This document shows, one piece after another, positions 1 to 9,043 of a stretch of DNA of 38,147 nt; the stretch's first letter is position 1; the number at the start of each line of letters is the position of its first letter. The notes under the pieces were generated by a model that worked only from the letters and a program-made list of their open reading frames with translations, made no database searches and was not told where the DNA came from. The stretch is taken from contig CAIXTV010000182.1 in the NCBI GenBank assembly GCA_903922465.1, positions 1 through 38,147 on the forward strand. The letters are read 5' to 3'. Position numbers and translations under genes: made by a program. Source of the stretch: an uncultured bacterium. Lineage in GTDB: Bacteria; Bacteroidota; Bacteroidia; Bacteroidales; CAIXTV01.

Positions 1-1
1 A

Positions 2-133
2 ATAGCAACTCGTCGCGAAAAGGAACTTATTAGCAATTTAACTGTTGGACAGAAATATTGGATACGTATCGCCAACGTAACCCAAGCTGACATCATTGAA
101 TTCGAAGAAGCCTTTTCGGTAATTGTGACCTAA
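2..133 (+). CDS. C-terminal end of a fibronectin-III-like protein (5' truncated)
   Basis: An open frame enters from the window edge and ends at a TAA at 131-133. The 43 visible residues contain LTVGQKYWIRIANV followed by a terminal FSVIVT. This is the F and G strand pattern of a fibronectin type III domain, where a tyrosine-tryptophan-containing strand precedes the final strand. The start and most of the protein lie outside the window, so the overall role cannot be given. No sorting domain follows the Fn3-like end. The call rests on the strand pattern only. Confidence 0.6.
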   Translation: MATRREKELISNLTVGQKYWIRIANVTQADIIEFEEAFSVIVT

Positions 134-140
134 AAAAAAA

Positions 141-216
141 CGTAGGGGCGATTCGTGAATCGCCCCTACACACATTGGGGCGATTCGTGAATCGCCCTTA
201 CATGAATCGCCCCTAC
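141..216. repeat. Palindromic intergenic repeat, two and a half copies
   Basis: GTAGGGGCGATTC at 142-154 is a perfect 13-bp inverted match to GAATCGCCCCTAC at 157-169, with only GT between. A second copy with one change lies at 175-201, and a third half-copy at 202-216. The structure is REP-like, and it sits between the stop of the upstream gene and the promoter of the dehydrogenase. On RNA it could form a strong hairpin and end the upstream transcript, but there is no clear T-run after it. A 67-residue open frame across it (from 175) is an artefact of the repeat. Confidence 0.85.
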
Positions 217-220
217 GTAT

Positions 221-249
221 TTGTTATTCGGAAATTATGTTTAATTTTA
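221..249 (+). promoter_or_regulatory. Possible Bacteroidota promoter for the SDR gene
   Basis: TTG at 221-223 and TAATTTTA at 242-249 are separated by 18 nt. The second element matches TAnnTTTG at seven of eight positions. It lies 16 nt before the ATG at 266. The match is imperfect and the call is tentative. Confidence 0.4.
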
Positions 250-265
250 TCGCAAATTGATACAT

Positions 266-1075
266 ATGAAAAACAAAGTAGTCATAATCACCGGAGCTTC
301 ATCAGGAATAGGCAAAGCCCTTGCCGAAGAATGTGCTCGAAAAGGCGCACTCACAGTGCTTTCTGCGCGAAACTTTGAAGCCATAAGCGAAATCTCCAAT
401 TCTTTAAATCAAAAGAATTATTCAACGGTTGCCTTTCAGGCAGATGTGAGCATTGAAGAAGATTGCAAAAACTTAATCGACTTTTGTATTAAAACCTATG
501 GCAAAATTGATGTGATGATAAACAATGCCGGCATTTCGATGAGGGCTGTGTTTTCGGAACTCGACCTGGATGTAATACGAAAAGTTATGGACGTAAACTT
601 CTGGGGAGCTATTTATTGCACTCATTATGCTTTACCACATTTATTAAAGTCAGGAGGTTCAGTTGTTGGCATTTCTTCAATTGCCGGGAACAAAGGTTTG
701 CCTGCCCGAACGGGTTATTCGGCATCAAAATTTGCTCTACAGGGCTTTCTGGAAGTCTTGCGTATCGAAAATCTAAAAACTAATTTGCATGTTTTAATCG
801 TTTGTCCGGGCTTCACAGCTTCCAATATTCGCAAAACAGCCCTATCAAAAGATGGCAGCATGCAAGGCGAATCGCCTCGCGATGAAGATAAAATGATGAC
901 TTCCGAAACTGTTGCCAAGGAAATCATCAAAGCGATTCATAAACGAAAAAGACTTCTTTTACTCACTCCACAAGGGAAATTTATCGTTTGGATGAATAAA
1001 TTTTTCCCTGCTTTAATGGATAAAATAATATACAATCACATGTTAAAGGAGCCCAATTCGCCTTTGATAAAATAA
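266..1075 (+). CDS. SDR family NAD(P)-dependent oxidoreductase
   Basis: A 269-residue classical short-chain dehydrogenase/reductase, predicted cytosolic, using NAD(P)H to reduce or oxidise an unknown carbonyl/alcohol substrate. The nucleotide-binding motif TGASSGIG lies at residues 9-16, NNAG at 86-89, the structural Asn at 111 (VNFWG), catalytic Ser at about 137-138 (ISSIAG), and the YxxxK pair at Tyr151 and Lys155 (YSASK). PGF follows at the usual place. All catalytic residues are present, and the length fits the family with a modest C-terminal extension ending near the membrane-type SDR7 pattern. I chose the ATG at 266 over a TTG three codons upstream because the Rossmann strand starts directly after it. 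Substrate cannot be read from the sequence. Confidence 0.92.
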   Translation: MKNKVVIITGASSGIGKALAEECARKGALTVLSARNFEAISEISNSLNQKNYSTVAFQADVSIEEDCKNLIDFCIKTYGKIDVMINNAGISMRAVFSELDLDVIRKVMDVNFWGAIYCTHYALPHLLKSGGSVVGISSIAGNKGLPARTGYSASKFALQGFLEVLRIENLKTNLHVLIVCPGFTASNIRKTALSKDGSMQGESPRDEDKMMTSETVAKEIIKAIHKRKRLLLLTPQGKFIVWMNKFFPALMDKIIYNHMLKEPNSPLIK

Positions 1076-1101
1076 TATCCTGTTTAAATTCACATTTTTA
1101 T

Positions 1102-1109
1102 TACCTTTG
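1102..1109 (+). promoter_or_regulatory. TAnnTTTG -7 element before the C1 peptidase gene
   Basis: TACCTTTG is a perfect match to the Bacteroidota -7 consensus, 20 nt before the ATG at 1130. No well-spaced TTG -33 element is visible, so only half the promoter is supported. Confidence 0.5.
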
Positions 1110-1129
1110 ATGTTTATAAAAAAGAAAAT

Positions 1130-4100
1130 ATGATTAAAAAAATAAGCCTTATATCTCTGCTTTTATGCGTCTGTTTTTCCATGCATCTTCGTGCTCAACT
1201 TATTGAACAAGCACCGAATACGCATAGCCAATACAATGGAATTCAACTAAATGAAGTTGATTTGCTCCAGCTGAGCAACATCCCCGAATTCCCCATGCCC
1301 GAAAGCTATAAGCATGGCAAGGGACCCTTGCTCCCTTCTTCCGTTGACAACTCTGTTCAACCTTATTTTCGCCCTATTATTTACCAATCGGGCTACGAAT
1401 GTGGTCAAATGGCAAGCATCGCCTTTAACTTCACCTACGAAATGGCCTTTCGCAGAACGCTGAGTGCAAATATTGCGGCCAATCAATACCCAACCCATTT
1501 TGCCTGGAACTTCATGAACAATGCCTACAATTATCAGGGAGTTAGTGCCTTCGATACTTGGGAGATTTTAAGACATTGCGGAACTCCCAACGTGGTTGAT
1601 TACGGTGGCAGCCTCAACTTCGGAGGCTTCAGACGTTGGATAAGTGGTTACAGTGCCTATTACAATGGAATGAAGAACAGAATAAACGATTTTTACGCCA
1701 TACGTTGCGATGCGCCCGAAGGAATTGAGAAGATGAAACACTATCTAAACGATCATCTCGAAGACTTAAGCATTGGTGGCCTGCTCAATTTTTATGGACA
1801 ATATTTTACGCCCACCGAAGTGCTGGCTGCAGGAACTCCCGAAGCAGGAAAAGCTTTTGCTTCAAGCTGGGGAGGAAGTCCTTCACACACTTGGGTGATG
1901 GTTGGCTACAACGACTCAATTCGATGGGACTATAACAACGATGGATTATTTACCAATAATATTGACATCAATGGCGATGGAATTGTGGATGTGAAAGATT
2001 GGGAAATAGGAGCCTTTAAGTTTGCTAATATCTATGCCGGGACTTCCTGGGGCAACAGCGGTTTTTGCTATAGCTCCTACAGAGTCCTTGCAGTTGGCAT
2101 TGCCTACGGAGGAATCTGGAATCAATGTGTGTATTTGAATAAAGTGAAGAAAGAATTCAGCCCTCAGTTAACGATGAAGGTGAATCTGAAACATAGCTCA
2201 CGCAACAAAATAAAAGTCATAGCAGGCATAGCACTCAATACCGCTGCCCTCCTCCCCGAAAAGACCATGGAATTTCCAATTTTCAACAATCAGGGAAGTT
2301 TTCTTTATATGCAAGGCGATTCAATAGAAGCTAACAAAACTATCGAGTTCGGCCTCGATGTTACTCCCTTACTTTCGTATATTAACAGTGGACAAAGCGC
2401 CAAATATTTCCTTCAGGTAATCGACACCGACCCCAATAACGAAGGCACCGGCGAAGTTCAACATCTTACTTTAATTGATTACACCTCCGGAGTCGATTCC
2501 AGCGTTTCAGCCAGCACCTTCGTGCCTATTGTGAACAACTCCACCACAACGCTATCGGTAATTCGAACTGTTAATTTCAGCAAACCAATCATCAGCACCG
2601 ACACTCTTGCTGTTGCAAAACTCATGGAACCCTATTCGGCCCAGCTAACAGCCATCAACGGAACCCCTCCCTATCGTTTCGAATTGAATAAAACCTATGC
2701 CGAATCGAATAGCCTTACTGCCTTTCCTCAAATAAACACTGAAACCCTCGTTCCTTCGAGCTACGACAATGGTTACTGCATTAAAACTATCGATTTCGAT
2801 TTTCCTTTTTATGGGAAAACCTTCACCAACATTTATGTATATGCTGATGGCTTTATAAAATTCGATAACCTTCTCTACACATGGCCATTCCTTACAGATA
2901 AATACGCTTTGTTTAAGAACACCGCATTTATCTCGCCTATGTTTTGCGATTATGTAGCCACTCCCTCTTCTGGCGAAGGAATTTGGTATGAAGGTAACTC
3001 CACTCACGCTTCATTCAGATGGAAAGCACACCAAAACGGAACCTCCAACCCCATCAATGTTGTTATTACAATATATCCTAACGGGAATATAGAATTTAGC
3101 TATGGAAGTATCACCCTTGTTAATACCACTTCATGGTTTGCAGGGATATCGGGAGGCGATGGAAGAAACTGGCAATATCTTAGCAACTCTGGAAGCTATC
3201 TAACCAATATCACTGAAAAGAAATTCACACTTACAGCACCCAATTATCCCCCTGGTCTCGCAATGTCGGAAGAAGGTTTGCTAAGTGGAACCCCCACCAT
3301 CGAAATGACCAACTTCCCACTTAGCTTTAAAGTCACCGACAATAGTAATATTGTTAATACAAAAAACTTTAATTTTTCCACCAAAGGAATTATCATTTCA
3401 AATTATAGCATTCAGGCTGGAGGCGACACTATTGTTGATGCAGGCGACACAGTTTTATTAAGTGTTACACTGAAAAACGTTAGTCTTACAACGGCTAATA
3501 ATGTAAGCATGAGTCTTTCCGACACCTTAACAAGTATTTTGATGTTGGATAGCTTGCAAGCAGTTGGAAATATCGCCGCAGGAGCATCTATTAATCTTGT
3601 AAATGCTTTTAAATTTGTGGTTGACTCTAGCGTTGTCGATGGAAGTTTCATCTATTTATTATCTAAAATAATCGACCCCGTTGACACCTTCAACAGCAGC
3701 ATAAAGCTTAGAGTCAACACCCAACGTCTGAAGCTAGGGAACATCACTGTTGCCGACGGCAATAATGGCATACTTGAACCTGCTGAGACATCAGCCCTCA
3801 TTGCTATTATTGAAAATGTGGGAGGATCTGCCGCAATAAACGTTGAGGCGAAAATCACTACCTGGGACCCTTATGTAACCATACTCTCCAACACTGCTAA
3901 CATACCTACTATACCTTCTAACTCAAACAGGAGTGCTTTCTTCCTTATTGAAGCCGCAGCCAATGCGCCTCTCGGACATTTAGTGATTTTCGACATGCAT
4001 GTTACAACTTCCAATGGTTTTGCCCGCACCTTCTACATTTGCCTTACCATAGGTGAACTGGCCGAAAAGTTCGAAACTGCCGATTTTAGTCTCTATCCAT

Positions 4101-4798
4101 GGCAACAAGGAGGTATTGCACCTTGGCATATATATGACACCATTCCTCAAGAAGGACTTCATTGTGCTCAATCAGGCCTCATCACCCACAATGAGGAGTC
4201 ATCCATGTTTATCACCCTCAATGTGTTGAATGATGGAAACATTAGCTTCTATCGCAAAGTGTCTTGCGAAGCTGACAACACCAATCATAACTACGATTAC
4301 CTTTCTTTTTCTATTGATGGCCTTGAAATGAACCGTTGGGACGGGCAAACAGGATGGGACAAGTATACTTACAACGTTGATGCCGGCCTGCGTACTTTTA
4401 AATGGCTTTACCATAAGGATCTATCTGTAAGCAATAATTACGACTGCGCATGGATTGACTACATTCTCCTCCCTACTTTTGGTAACCCAGGCCTAAACAT
4501 TAACGAAATTGAAAACAGCAAAACTGAACTCTTGCAGAACATCCCCAATCCCTTTAATGGAGAAACTGTTATTGGTTTTAACTTAAGTGAAAACGCAAAG
4601 GTTAATTTAGAAATCTACAATCTCAATGGTGAAAAATTGAACACTTTGCTATCACAGACATTAACTAAGGGTTCTCATACCCTCAGTTGGGATGGAACTG
4701 ATAGCAGGGGAAATCATCTGGCCGACGGAATATATTATTACAGACTGAATGCCGGGAAATTTACTGCTACCAAAAAATTAATCAGGATTGGGAATTAA
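1130..4798 (+). CDS. Secreted C1 (papain-like) cysteine peptidase with T9SS sorting domain
   Basis: A 1222-residue secreted protein. A signal peptide (about 1-22, ending LRAQ) is followed by a papain-like peptidase domain. Likely catalytic Cys91 lies in YECGQMAS after Gln86, His253 in SHTWVMVGY, and the C1-type WG.SGF end (AGTSWGNSGF) has Asn300 a plausible third residue. Between His253 and Asn300 sits an insert (about 265-293) with DYNNDG and DINGDGIVD, resembling dockerin or EF-hand calcium loops. Downstream are a putative-Ig segment ending GLLSGTP, CARDB-like beta-sandwich repeats, a jelly-roll-like region (about 980-1115), and a FlgD/T9SS type A C-terminus (IPNPFNGET ... DGIYYYRL). It is predicted to be exported and either surface-bound or released. 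The substrate is unknown. The active-site Cys spacing differs slightly from papain (Gln+5 rather than +6). Confidence 0.85.
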   Translation: MIKKISLISLLLCVCFSMHLRAQLIEQAPNTHSQYNGIQLNEVDLLQLSNIPEFPMPESYKHGKGPLLPSSVDNSVQPYFRPIIYQSGYECGQMASIAFNFTYEMAFRRTLSANIAANQYPTHFAWNFMNNAYNYQGVSAFDTWEILRHCGTPNVVDYGGSLNFGGFRRWISGYSAYYNGMKNRINDFYAIRCDAPEGIEKMKHYLNDHLEDLSIGGLLNFYGQYFTPTEVLAAGTPEAGKAFASSWGGSPSHTWVMVGYNDSIRWDYNNDGLFTNNIDINGDGIVDVKDWEIGAFKFANIYAGTSWGNSGFCYSSYRVLAVGIAYGGIWNQCVYLNKVKKEFSPQLTMKVNLKHSSRNKIKVIAGIALNTAALLPEKTMEFPIFNNQGSFLYMQGDSIEANKTIEFGLDVTPLLSYINSGQSAKYFLQVIDTDPNNEGTGEVQHLTLIDYTSGVDSSVSASTFVPIVNNSTTTLSVIRTVNFSKPIISTDTLAVAKLMEPYSAQLTAINGTPPYRFELNKTYAESNSLTAFPQINTETLVPSSYDNGYCIKTIDFDFPFYGKTFTNIYVYADGFIKFDNLLYTWPFLTDKYALFKNTAFISPMFCDYVATPSSGEGIWYEGNSTHASFRWKAHQNGTSNPINVVITIYPNGNIEFSYGSITLVNTTSWFAGISGGDGRNWQYLSNSGSYLTNITEKKFTLTAPNYPPGLAMSEEGLLSGTPTIEMTNFPLSFKVTDNSNIVNTKNFNFSTKGIIISNYSIQAGGDTIVDAGDTVLLSVTLKNVSLTTANNVSMSLSDTLTSILMLDSLQAVGNIAAGASINLVNAFKFVVDSSVVDGSFIYLLSKIIDPVDTFNSSIKLRVNTQRLKLGNITVADGNNGILEPAETSALIAIIENVGGSAAINVEAKITTWDPYVTILSNTANIPTIPSNSNRSAFFLIEAAANAPLGHLVIFDMHVTTSNGFARTFYICLTIGELAEKFETADFSLYPWQQGGIAPWHIYDTIPQEGLHCAQSGLITHNEESSMFITLNVLNDGNISFYRKVSCEADNTNHNYDYLSFSIDGLEMNRWDGQTGWDKYTYNVDAGLRTFKWLYHKDLSVSNNYDCAWIDYILLPTFGNPGLNINEIENSKTELLQNIPNPFNGETVIGFNLSENAKVNLEIYNLNGEKLNTLLSQTLTKGSHTLSWDGTDSRGNHLADGIYYYRLNAGKFTATKKLIRIGN

Positions 4799-4874
4799 AC
4801 AGCCACCTCTGTTGCTCTTGATGATGAAAAAAGAGTTAAAAATCTGGGAAATTTATTTTCCGATTGAAATTACG

Positions 4875-4923
4875 GACATTTAAACCCAAGCCCTTGTTTT
4901 TAATAAGACTGGGTTTAAATGTC
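4875..4923. terminator. 14-bp perfect inverted repeat downstream of the peptidase gene
   Basis: GACATTTAAACCCA at 4875-4888 pairs perfectly with TGGGTTTAAATGTC at 4910-4923 across a 21-nt loop. It follows the peptidase stop by about 75 nt. There is no T-tract after either arm, so it may be a terminator, a processing hairpin or a protein-binding dyad. Confidence 0.45.
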
Positions 4924-5004
4924 ATAATATCACTGCTTTTTCTATACACTTCGAAATGAAGTCGAACTTAATTAGGGTATAATATTTGTTAATCATTATT
5001 TCCT

Positions 5005-5036
5005 TTGCCTTTATTCGGGCAATAATTCTAACTTTG
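5005..5036 (+). promoter_or_regulatory. Bacteroidota promoter for the TamA-like/helicase unit
   Basis: TTG at 5005-5007 and TAACTTTG at 5029-5036, a perfect TAnnTTTG, are spaced by 21 nt, inside the usual range. The predicted transcription start falls only about 12 nt before the TTG codon at 5055. This supports that non-ATG start. Confidence 0.75.
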
Positions 5037-5054
5037 TAACATACTTCATCTCAC

Positions 5055-7487
5055 TTGAAACGGAAAAATAATCATATAAAAAGCTTCCTTCTTATTGCCA
5101 TTGCTGCGGTTATCACTTCTTGCAGTTCAGTGAAATATTTAAAAGAAAAAGAATCTTTACTGATAAAAAACCGCATTCAAAGCGACAATATTCTTGTCAA
5201 CAAGGATGAAGTGGTTACTTATATGAGGCAAAAGCCTAATCGTACAATACTCGGCTTTATCCCTCTCAAACTTTGGATTTACAATTGGGTGAACCCCGAA
5301 AAAGAAGAAGCCCGCGACTTTAAGAGAGAGAGAAAACTCATCGAAATCAATAAAAAAAGAGAAGCCAAGGGCAAAAAACCCACCACCAAATCATACTTTA
5401 CAAAATGGCTATTGAAAAACGGAGAAGCTCCTGCTATTCTTGACACTTCTCTTAGTATAAACACTGCTGATATCATCAAGAAATATATTATTTCCAAGGG
5501 TTTCTTTAATGCAGAAGTCACCTCCAACATTGAATATAAGAAGAGAAAGAAAGCAATAGTAACATATGAAATTACTACCCATAAACCATGGCTTATTAAA
5601 AGTATTACCTATGCTTCATCTGATACAAATTTACTAAATTATGTCCTTTCCGATACCTCCTCTTCCCTAATAAAACCTGCAATGCTTTGCGATTTTGATG
5701 TCCTTGATTACGAAAGAGAACGTATAGCATCTAATTTGCAGCAACATGGTTTCTATTACTTTAATAAGGATTTCATAAGCTATCGCCTCGATAGTGCAAA
5801 TAAAGATAATAGTGTTACTGTGTTGGCTCTTATTAAAAAGAACACTTATAAGCTTAGCGGAGATGATAACATCTATACTGAAAACCATAAACAATATGCT
5901 ATTCATAATATCTATGTTTATTCCGATTATCCAATAAAGCCCATTAAGGATGCACCTGCAGACACATTGGTTCATTCTGTATTAAGGCAAAAAAAGAATT
6001 TAGGTGACAGTATTTATTTTATTCATCAAATTTTAAAGATCAATCCAAGTGTTCTCTCTTATGCCATCACCATAAAACAGAACGAAACTTATGCAAAGCA
6101 AAGCGCCGAACAAACAATTGCAAGATTAACTAGCTTGAAAGTCTTTAAGTTTGTCAACGTTAACTTTCTGGATATAACTAAAGACAGCATCCTTAACCCT
6201 TATGGACGAAACCTACTTGACGCCAGAATACAATTAAACAGGAGTCCGGTTCATGTTTTAACCCTTCAGGGTGAAGGGACCAACTCATCAGGAAACTTTG
6301 GAGTAGCAGCCAACATCGTTTATCAAAACAGGAACTTGTTTAAAGGGGCTGAAATCTTCTCCTTTAAACTTAACGGGTCAATGGAAATCCAACAATTATT
6401 CACGGCAACAACAGCCACCAATAATTATTTATTTAACACCTTTGAAACTAGTTTTGAAACAGGACTTGAAATTCCACGTTTTTTACTCCCCATGCGTCAG
6501 GAAAGATTCTCAAAAAGCTTTCGTCCGACCACTAACATTCAATTAGGATTAAACTATCAATTCCGCCCCGATTATAATCGTACTATTGCAAGGGTTTCCT
6601 TTGGTTACGATTGGAAAGAAAGTAGATTTAAACGTCATCTTTTATATCCCATCGAAATAAATTCTGTTAAAATAAACCCTGATTCTACCTTCATGGCATA
6701 TATTCAGAATTTATCGGATAACAGAGTGAAATATCAATACACTAATCACTTAATCTCAGCACTTAAATATAGTTTCCAATACAATAATCAGGAGATTAAT
6801 AAAACCAAGAGTTTTACATGGTTTACTTTTAATTATGAAGGATCAGGTAACCTTTTAAGAATTAGCAATGTTCTCCTAAACACACCCAAAAATTCCGATA
6901 ATCAGTTTGAACTTTTTAATATCCCCTACGCACAGTATCTTAGGTTTGAATTTGACTTCAGAAGGTATATTGTAATAAATCGTCAAAACCAGGTGGTTTT
7001 TCGGGCCAATGCCGGAATTGGTTTTGCATATGGTAACTCTCCCGCTTTGCCTTTCGAAAAAGGTTTTTATGCTGGTGGTTCTAACGGCATAAGAGGTTGG
7101 AGAAATCGAACCCTTGGACCTGGTTCCTATAGCAGCGTTTCCGAACTTGAAAGAATTGGCGATAACAAACTCGAGTTTAACATCGAAAGTCGTTTCCCTC
7201 TCTATAAAATAATCAAAGGAGCTGCCTTTTTCGATGCTGGAAACATCTGGCTTAACAAGAAGAATCCCGACTTTCCTGGCGGAGAATTTCAATTGGATAA
7301 GTTTCTCGACGAAATTGCTTTTAGTGGAGGCATCGGCATTCGTCTTGATTTTGATTATTTTATCATACGTGGCGATCTTGCAGTTCCTTTGAAAAATCCT
7401 GCTCTGAACAACGATAAACGCATAACTATAAATTCCCTTTCATTTAAAGACCTTATACTTAACTTCGGCATTGGTTATCCATTCTAA
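5055..7487 (+). CDS. BamA/TamA family outer-membrane protein (lipoprotein, POTRA plus barrel)
   Basis: An 810-residue outer-membrane protein. The N-terminus is a lipoprotein signal with Cys23 in ITSCSS, so the protein is likely acylated. POTRA-like segments follow; for example, residues around 150-260 carry IISKGFFNAEVTS and the pattern of a short helix plus GYY/GFYYF turn. The C-terminal half is a beta-barrel of the Omp85/surface antigen D15 type. It includes FYAGGSNGIRGWRNR, the conserved barrel-loop motif in which the (V/I)RG(F/W) arginine is kept, and ends in an aromatic residue (GIGYPF). Family members insert or move proteins across the outer membrane. The start is TTG; no in-frame ATG occurs before the signal is lost, and the promoter ends just upstream. 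The helicase gene follows by 9 nt. Confidence 0.9.
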   Translation: MKRKNNHIKSFLLIAIAAVITSCSSVKYLKEKESLLIKNRIQSDNILVNKDEVVTYMRQKPNRTILGFIPLKLWIYNWVNPEKEEARDFKRERKLIEINKKREAKGKKPTTKSYFTKWLLKNGEAPAILDTSLSINTADIIKKYIISKGFFNAEVTSNIEYKKRKKAIVTYEITTHKPWLIKSITYASSDTNLLNYVLSDTSSSLIKPAMLCDFDVLDYERERIASNLQQHGFYYFNKDFISYRLDSANKDNSVTVLALIKKNTYKLSGDDNIYTENHKQYAIHNIYVYSDYPIKPIKDAPADTLVHSVLRQKKNLGDSIYFIHQILKINPSVLSYAITIKQNETYAKQSAEQTIARLTSLKVFKFVNVNFLDITKDSILNPYGRNLLDARIQLNRSPVHVLTLQGEGTNSSGNFGVAANIVYQNRNLFKGAEIFSFKLNGSMEIQQLFTATTATNNYLFNTFETSFETGLEIPRFLLPMRQERFSKSFRPTTNIQLGLNYQFRPDYNRTIARVSFGYDWKESRFKRHLLYPIEINSVKINPDSTFMAYIQNLSDNRVKYQYTNHLISALKYSFQYNNQEINKTKSFTWFTFNYEGSGNLLRISNVLLNTPKNSDNQFELFNIPYAQYLRFEFDFRRYIVINRQNQVVFRANAGIGFAYGNSPALPFEKGFYAGGSNGIRGWRNRTLGPGSYSSVSELERIGDNKLEFNIESRFPLYKIIKGAAFFDAGNIWLNKKNPDFPGGEFQLDKFLDEIAFSGGIGIRLDFDYFIIRGDLAVPLKNPALNNDKRITINSLSFKDLILNFGIGYPF

Positions 7488-7496
7488 TTATGAAGC

Positions 7497-8930
7497 ATGA
7501 TTGATAAATGGCAAACTTTAAAAGGGCATATACTTAAATTCTTTTCCTACGAGCCCACTTCTTGTCAGGACACCTTGCTTACTGTTTTGCTTGACTTTTT
7601 AAGTACAAAATCAGAGAAGCCACTATTAGTTATCAGAGGATACGCAGGAACAGGGAAAACAACTATTATTAGCGCCCTTGTCAAAGCACTTAAACTTACA
7701 AAAGTAAAAGTTGAACTCATGGCTCCAACTGGAAGAGCTGCTAAGGTTTTTTCTTCTTATTCGGGTGTTATTGCAAACACAATACATCGAAGGATATATT
7801 TTATCTTCACTAATAAAGACGGTTCCCTAAAGATCAGTTTGCAGAAAAACACGCATAAAAATGCCATTTTCATTGTTGACGAAGCTTCAATGATACCTGA
7901 CGACAGTCTTTCTACTGAAATGACTTTATTTCCAAGCAGAAATCTATTAGATGACTTATTAGAATTTGTATATCAGGGAGAAAACTGCCGTTTGATTTTC
8001 TTAGGAGATTTAGCCCAACTTCCACCCGTTGGTTTATCTGTAAGCCCTGCGCTAGATGGCAGATATTTAAATTCCCGTTATCAAATTACTTTATATGAAT
8101 CAGCTCTCACTACCGTTGTCCGTCAAGAAGAGGATTCTGGAATTTTATTTAATGCCACTCAACTTCGTCTTAAACTCAGAAGCAAAGATTACCAAGCTCC
8201 TTTTTTCAACATTAATGATTGTGCCGACATGGAAAACATTAGTGGAACAGACTTTCAGGACAAACTTCAACAATCATATTCTGAATGTGGTTATAAAAAC
8301 ACTACCCTAATTTGTCGTACAAATAAAAGGGCCAATATTTTTAATCAACAAATACGCAATCGTATTCTATTTCGTGATGATGAAATTTGCACGGGCGACA
8401 TACTTATGGTGGTTAAAAACAATTATTACTGGCTTGCCGATCGTAAAGATTTTGTTGCGAATGGAGATATTATTGAGTTGATGAGCATTCAGCGAATTAC
8501 TGAAAACTTTGGCTTTCGCTTTGCTGATGTAAGAGTAAAAATGATTGACAAAGAAGATGCTTATACAACCGAAGTTAAAATCATTTTAAATACTTTACAA
8601 TCGGAAGGGCCTGCTTTGTCGAAAGAAGACTCCAATATTCTGTATAATGCCGTAAGAGCCGATTATGCTGAATCCTTTCCTAAAAAAGAAATCCCTGAAC
8701 TGATGCGTATTGATCCTTTTTTTAATGCGCTGCAGGTTAAGTTTGCTTATGCTCTCACTTGTCATAAAACACAAGGCGGGCAATGGGAACATGTGTTTAT
8801 TGAACAAGGTTATGTAACTCCCGATATGTTAAATCGCGAATACTTACGCTGGTTGTATACTGCATTAACGCGAGCAACAAAAAAGGTGTATCTGATGAAT
8901 TTTAAGGAAGATTGTTTTGTGGAAAAATAA
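7497..8930 (+). CDS. RecD-like superfamily 1 DNA helicase
   Basis: A 477-residue ATP-dependent helicase of the RecD/RecD2-like SF1B type, cytosolic. Walker A is GYAGTGKTT (48-56), motif Ia MAPTGRAAK (75-83), Walker B IFIVDEASM (124-132), motif III GDLAQLPPVG (170-179), motif IV CRTNKRA, motif V LTCHKTQGGQW and motif VI YTALTRATKK (454-463). All core motifs are intact. It is shorter than RecD2 because it lacks the N-terminal extension, and it matches the compact AAA/UvrD-C type common in Bacteroidota. Likely role: DNA unwinding in repair or recombination. It starts 9 nt after the TamA-like gene and probably shares its transcript. Confidence 0.9.
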   Translation: MIDKWQTLKGHILKFFSYEPTSCQDTLLTVLLDFLSTKSEKPLLVIRGYAGTGKTTIISALVKALKLTKVKVELMAPTGRAAKVFSSYSGVIANTIHRRIYFIFTNKDGSLKISLQKNTHKNAIFIVDEASMIPDDSLSTEMTLFPSRNLLDDLLEFVYQGENCRLIFLGDLAQLPPVGLSVSPALDGRYLNSRYQITLYESALTTVVRQEEDSGILFNATQLRLKLRSKDYQAPFFNINDCADMENISGTDFQDKLQQSYSECGYKNTTLICRTNKRANIFNQQIRNRILFRDDEICTGDILMVVKNNYYWLADRKDFVANGDIIELMSIQRITENFGFRFADVRVKMIDKEDAYTTEVKIILNTLQSEGPALSKEDSNILYNAVRADYAESFPKKEIPELMRIDPFFNALQVKFAYALTCHKTQGGQWEHVFIEQGYVTPDMLNREYLRWLYTALTRATKKVYLMNFKEDCFVEK

Positions 8931-9043
8931 TGAAGGTGGATTATAGGTAATCGGTTAGGGGTATTTGGTATTTGTTTTGGAATAAGTAAAGGTTAATGAA
9001 TTGATATTGTATGCTTAATGTTGTTCGTGTATTAGTGAATCGT

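Noticed and set aside
175-378. A 67-residue open frame starting within the palindromic repeat
   Set aside because: It overlaps the dehydrogenase start in another frame and begins with peptides encoded by the repeat.
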